Positions 6,199-6,396 of a stretch of DNA of 6,396 nucleotides are shown piece after piece. The notes beneath the pieces are model-generated. The model saw only the letters and a program-made list of their open reading frames with translations. It searched no databases and was not told the origin of the DNA. This DNA comes from Lentisphaerota bacterium (GTDB lineage Bacteria; Verrucomicrobiota; Kiritimatiellia; UBA8416; JAFGIZ01): contig JAFGIZ010000021.1 of the NCBI GenBank assembly GCA_016929365.1, positions 1-6,396 of the forward strand, written 5' to 3'. The first letter of the stretch is position 1. Each line of letters begins with the position of its first letter. The position numbers and the translations under genes were made by a program.

Positions 6199-6396
6199 TT
6201 ATATCAGCTCAAGCAGCTCCGGTGCAACCTTTCGTGTCAGCGCGCGGCACTGCTCGAGGACCTCGTCGCCCGACGTGCACGTCAACGCGGACGCGGCCAG
6301 CTCGCGGGCCTCGACATACGTCACGCTACGGATCGCGTCCTTGATCAGCGGCACGGCCGACGGCGCCACGCTCAACTCGTCCATCCCCATACCGAC
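6199..6396 (-). CDS. ptsI: Phosphoenolpyruvate-protein phosphotransferase (PTS enzyme I), C-terminal fragment
   Basis: This is the 3' end of a gene cut by the right edge of the window; the reading frame is open to the last base. About 65 residues are visible, ending in TAA. The fragment begins VGMGMDELSVAPSAVP and continues LIKDAIRSV. This matches the last strand and helix of the enzyme I PEP-binding barrel, where family members have G-x-DELSxxPxxxPxxK-xxIR. Enzyme I takes phosphate from PEP and passes it to HPr, in the cytoplasm, to drive sugar uptake or nitrogen-PTS signalling. The active-site histidine and the rest of the barrel lie outside the window, so classic enzyme I cannot be separated from PtsP or from a fusion. 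A PEP synthase-like protein is a less likely alternative. It ends 25 bp before metK and is probably co-transcribed with it. Confidence 0.85.
   Translation of the reverse strand, partial: VGMGMDELSVAPSAVPLIKDAIRSVTYVEARELAASALTCTSGDEVLEQCRALTRKVAPELLELI

Larger units (their letters stand above)
119..6396 (-). other. Probable single operon: ptsI end, metK, ahcY, glycosyltransferase, DUF3108, lptF/G
   Basis: Six co-directional genes have gaps of 25, 3, 3, 8 and 2 bp, with four ribosome sites lying on or within the upstream gene's end. No promoter-sized gap exists inside the window, so any promoter is upstream of 6396 or embedded in coding sequence. A terminator candidate follows the last gene. 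Co-transcription is inferred from spacing alone. Confidence 0.75.

Overview
The window is GC-rich and densely coding. All six genes lie on the minus strand, so transcription runs from the right end (6396) to the left end (1). Every gap between neighbouring genes is 25 bp or less, and two junctions are only 3 bp, so the layout reads as one transcription unit. A GC-rich hairpin followed by a T-rich tract comes just after the last gene. The LptF/LptG-type permease implies a Gram-negative cell with an outer membrane. The GC content and the mix of a PTS enzyme I, a SAM cycle and envelope genes would suit a PVC-group bacterium (Verrucomicrobiota/Kiritimatiellota-like). That placement is an inference from general impression only, since no rRNA or other marker is present.

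Layout in transcription order: (1) 6396-6199, the C-terminal end of PTS enzyme I (PtsI), cut by the window edge. (2) 6173-5004, metK, S-adenosylmethionine synthetase, complete. (3) 5000-3561, ahcY, S-adenosylhomocysteine hydrolase, complete. (4) 3557-2010, a polytopic membrane glycosyltransferase of the ArnT/PMT (GT83/GT39-like) superfamily, starting at TTG. (5) 2001-1216, an exported DUF3108-family protein. (6) 1213-119, an LptF/LptG-family permease. (7) 118-1, noncoding, with a terminator candidate.

Functionally, the first part makes SAM from methionine and ATP (MetK) and clears the S-adenosylhomocysteine left by methyltransferases (AhcY). The second part is about the envelope: transfer of a sugar from a polyprenyl-phosphate carrier at the outer face of the inner membrane, a periplasmic protein of unknown function, and one half of the LPS-export permease. 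Co-transcription of a housekeeping methyl cycle with envelope genes is the most notable feature of the layout. No coding sequence looks broken, no mobile element, CRISPR array or RNA gene is visible, and I do not see a convincing novel system. The observations most worth a second look are the DUF3108-LptF/G pairing and the two identical stop-GGC-start junctions, which put three consecutive genes in one reading frame.
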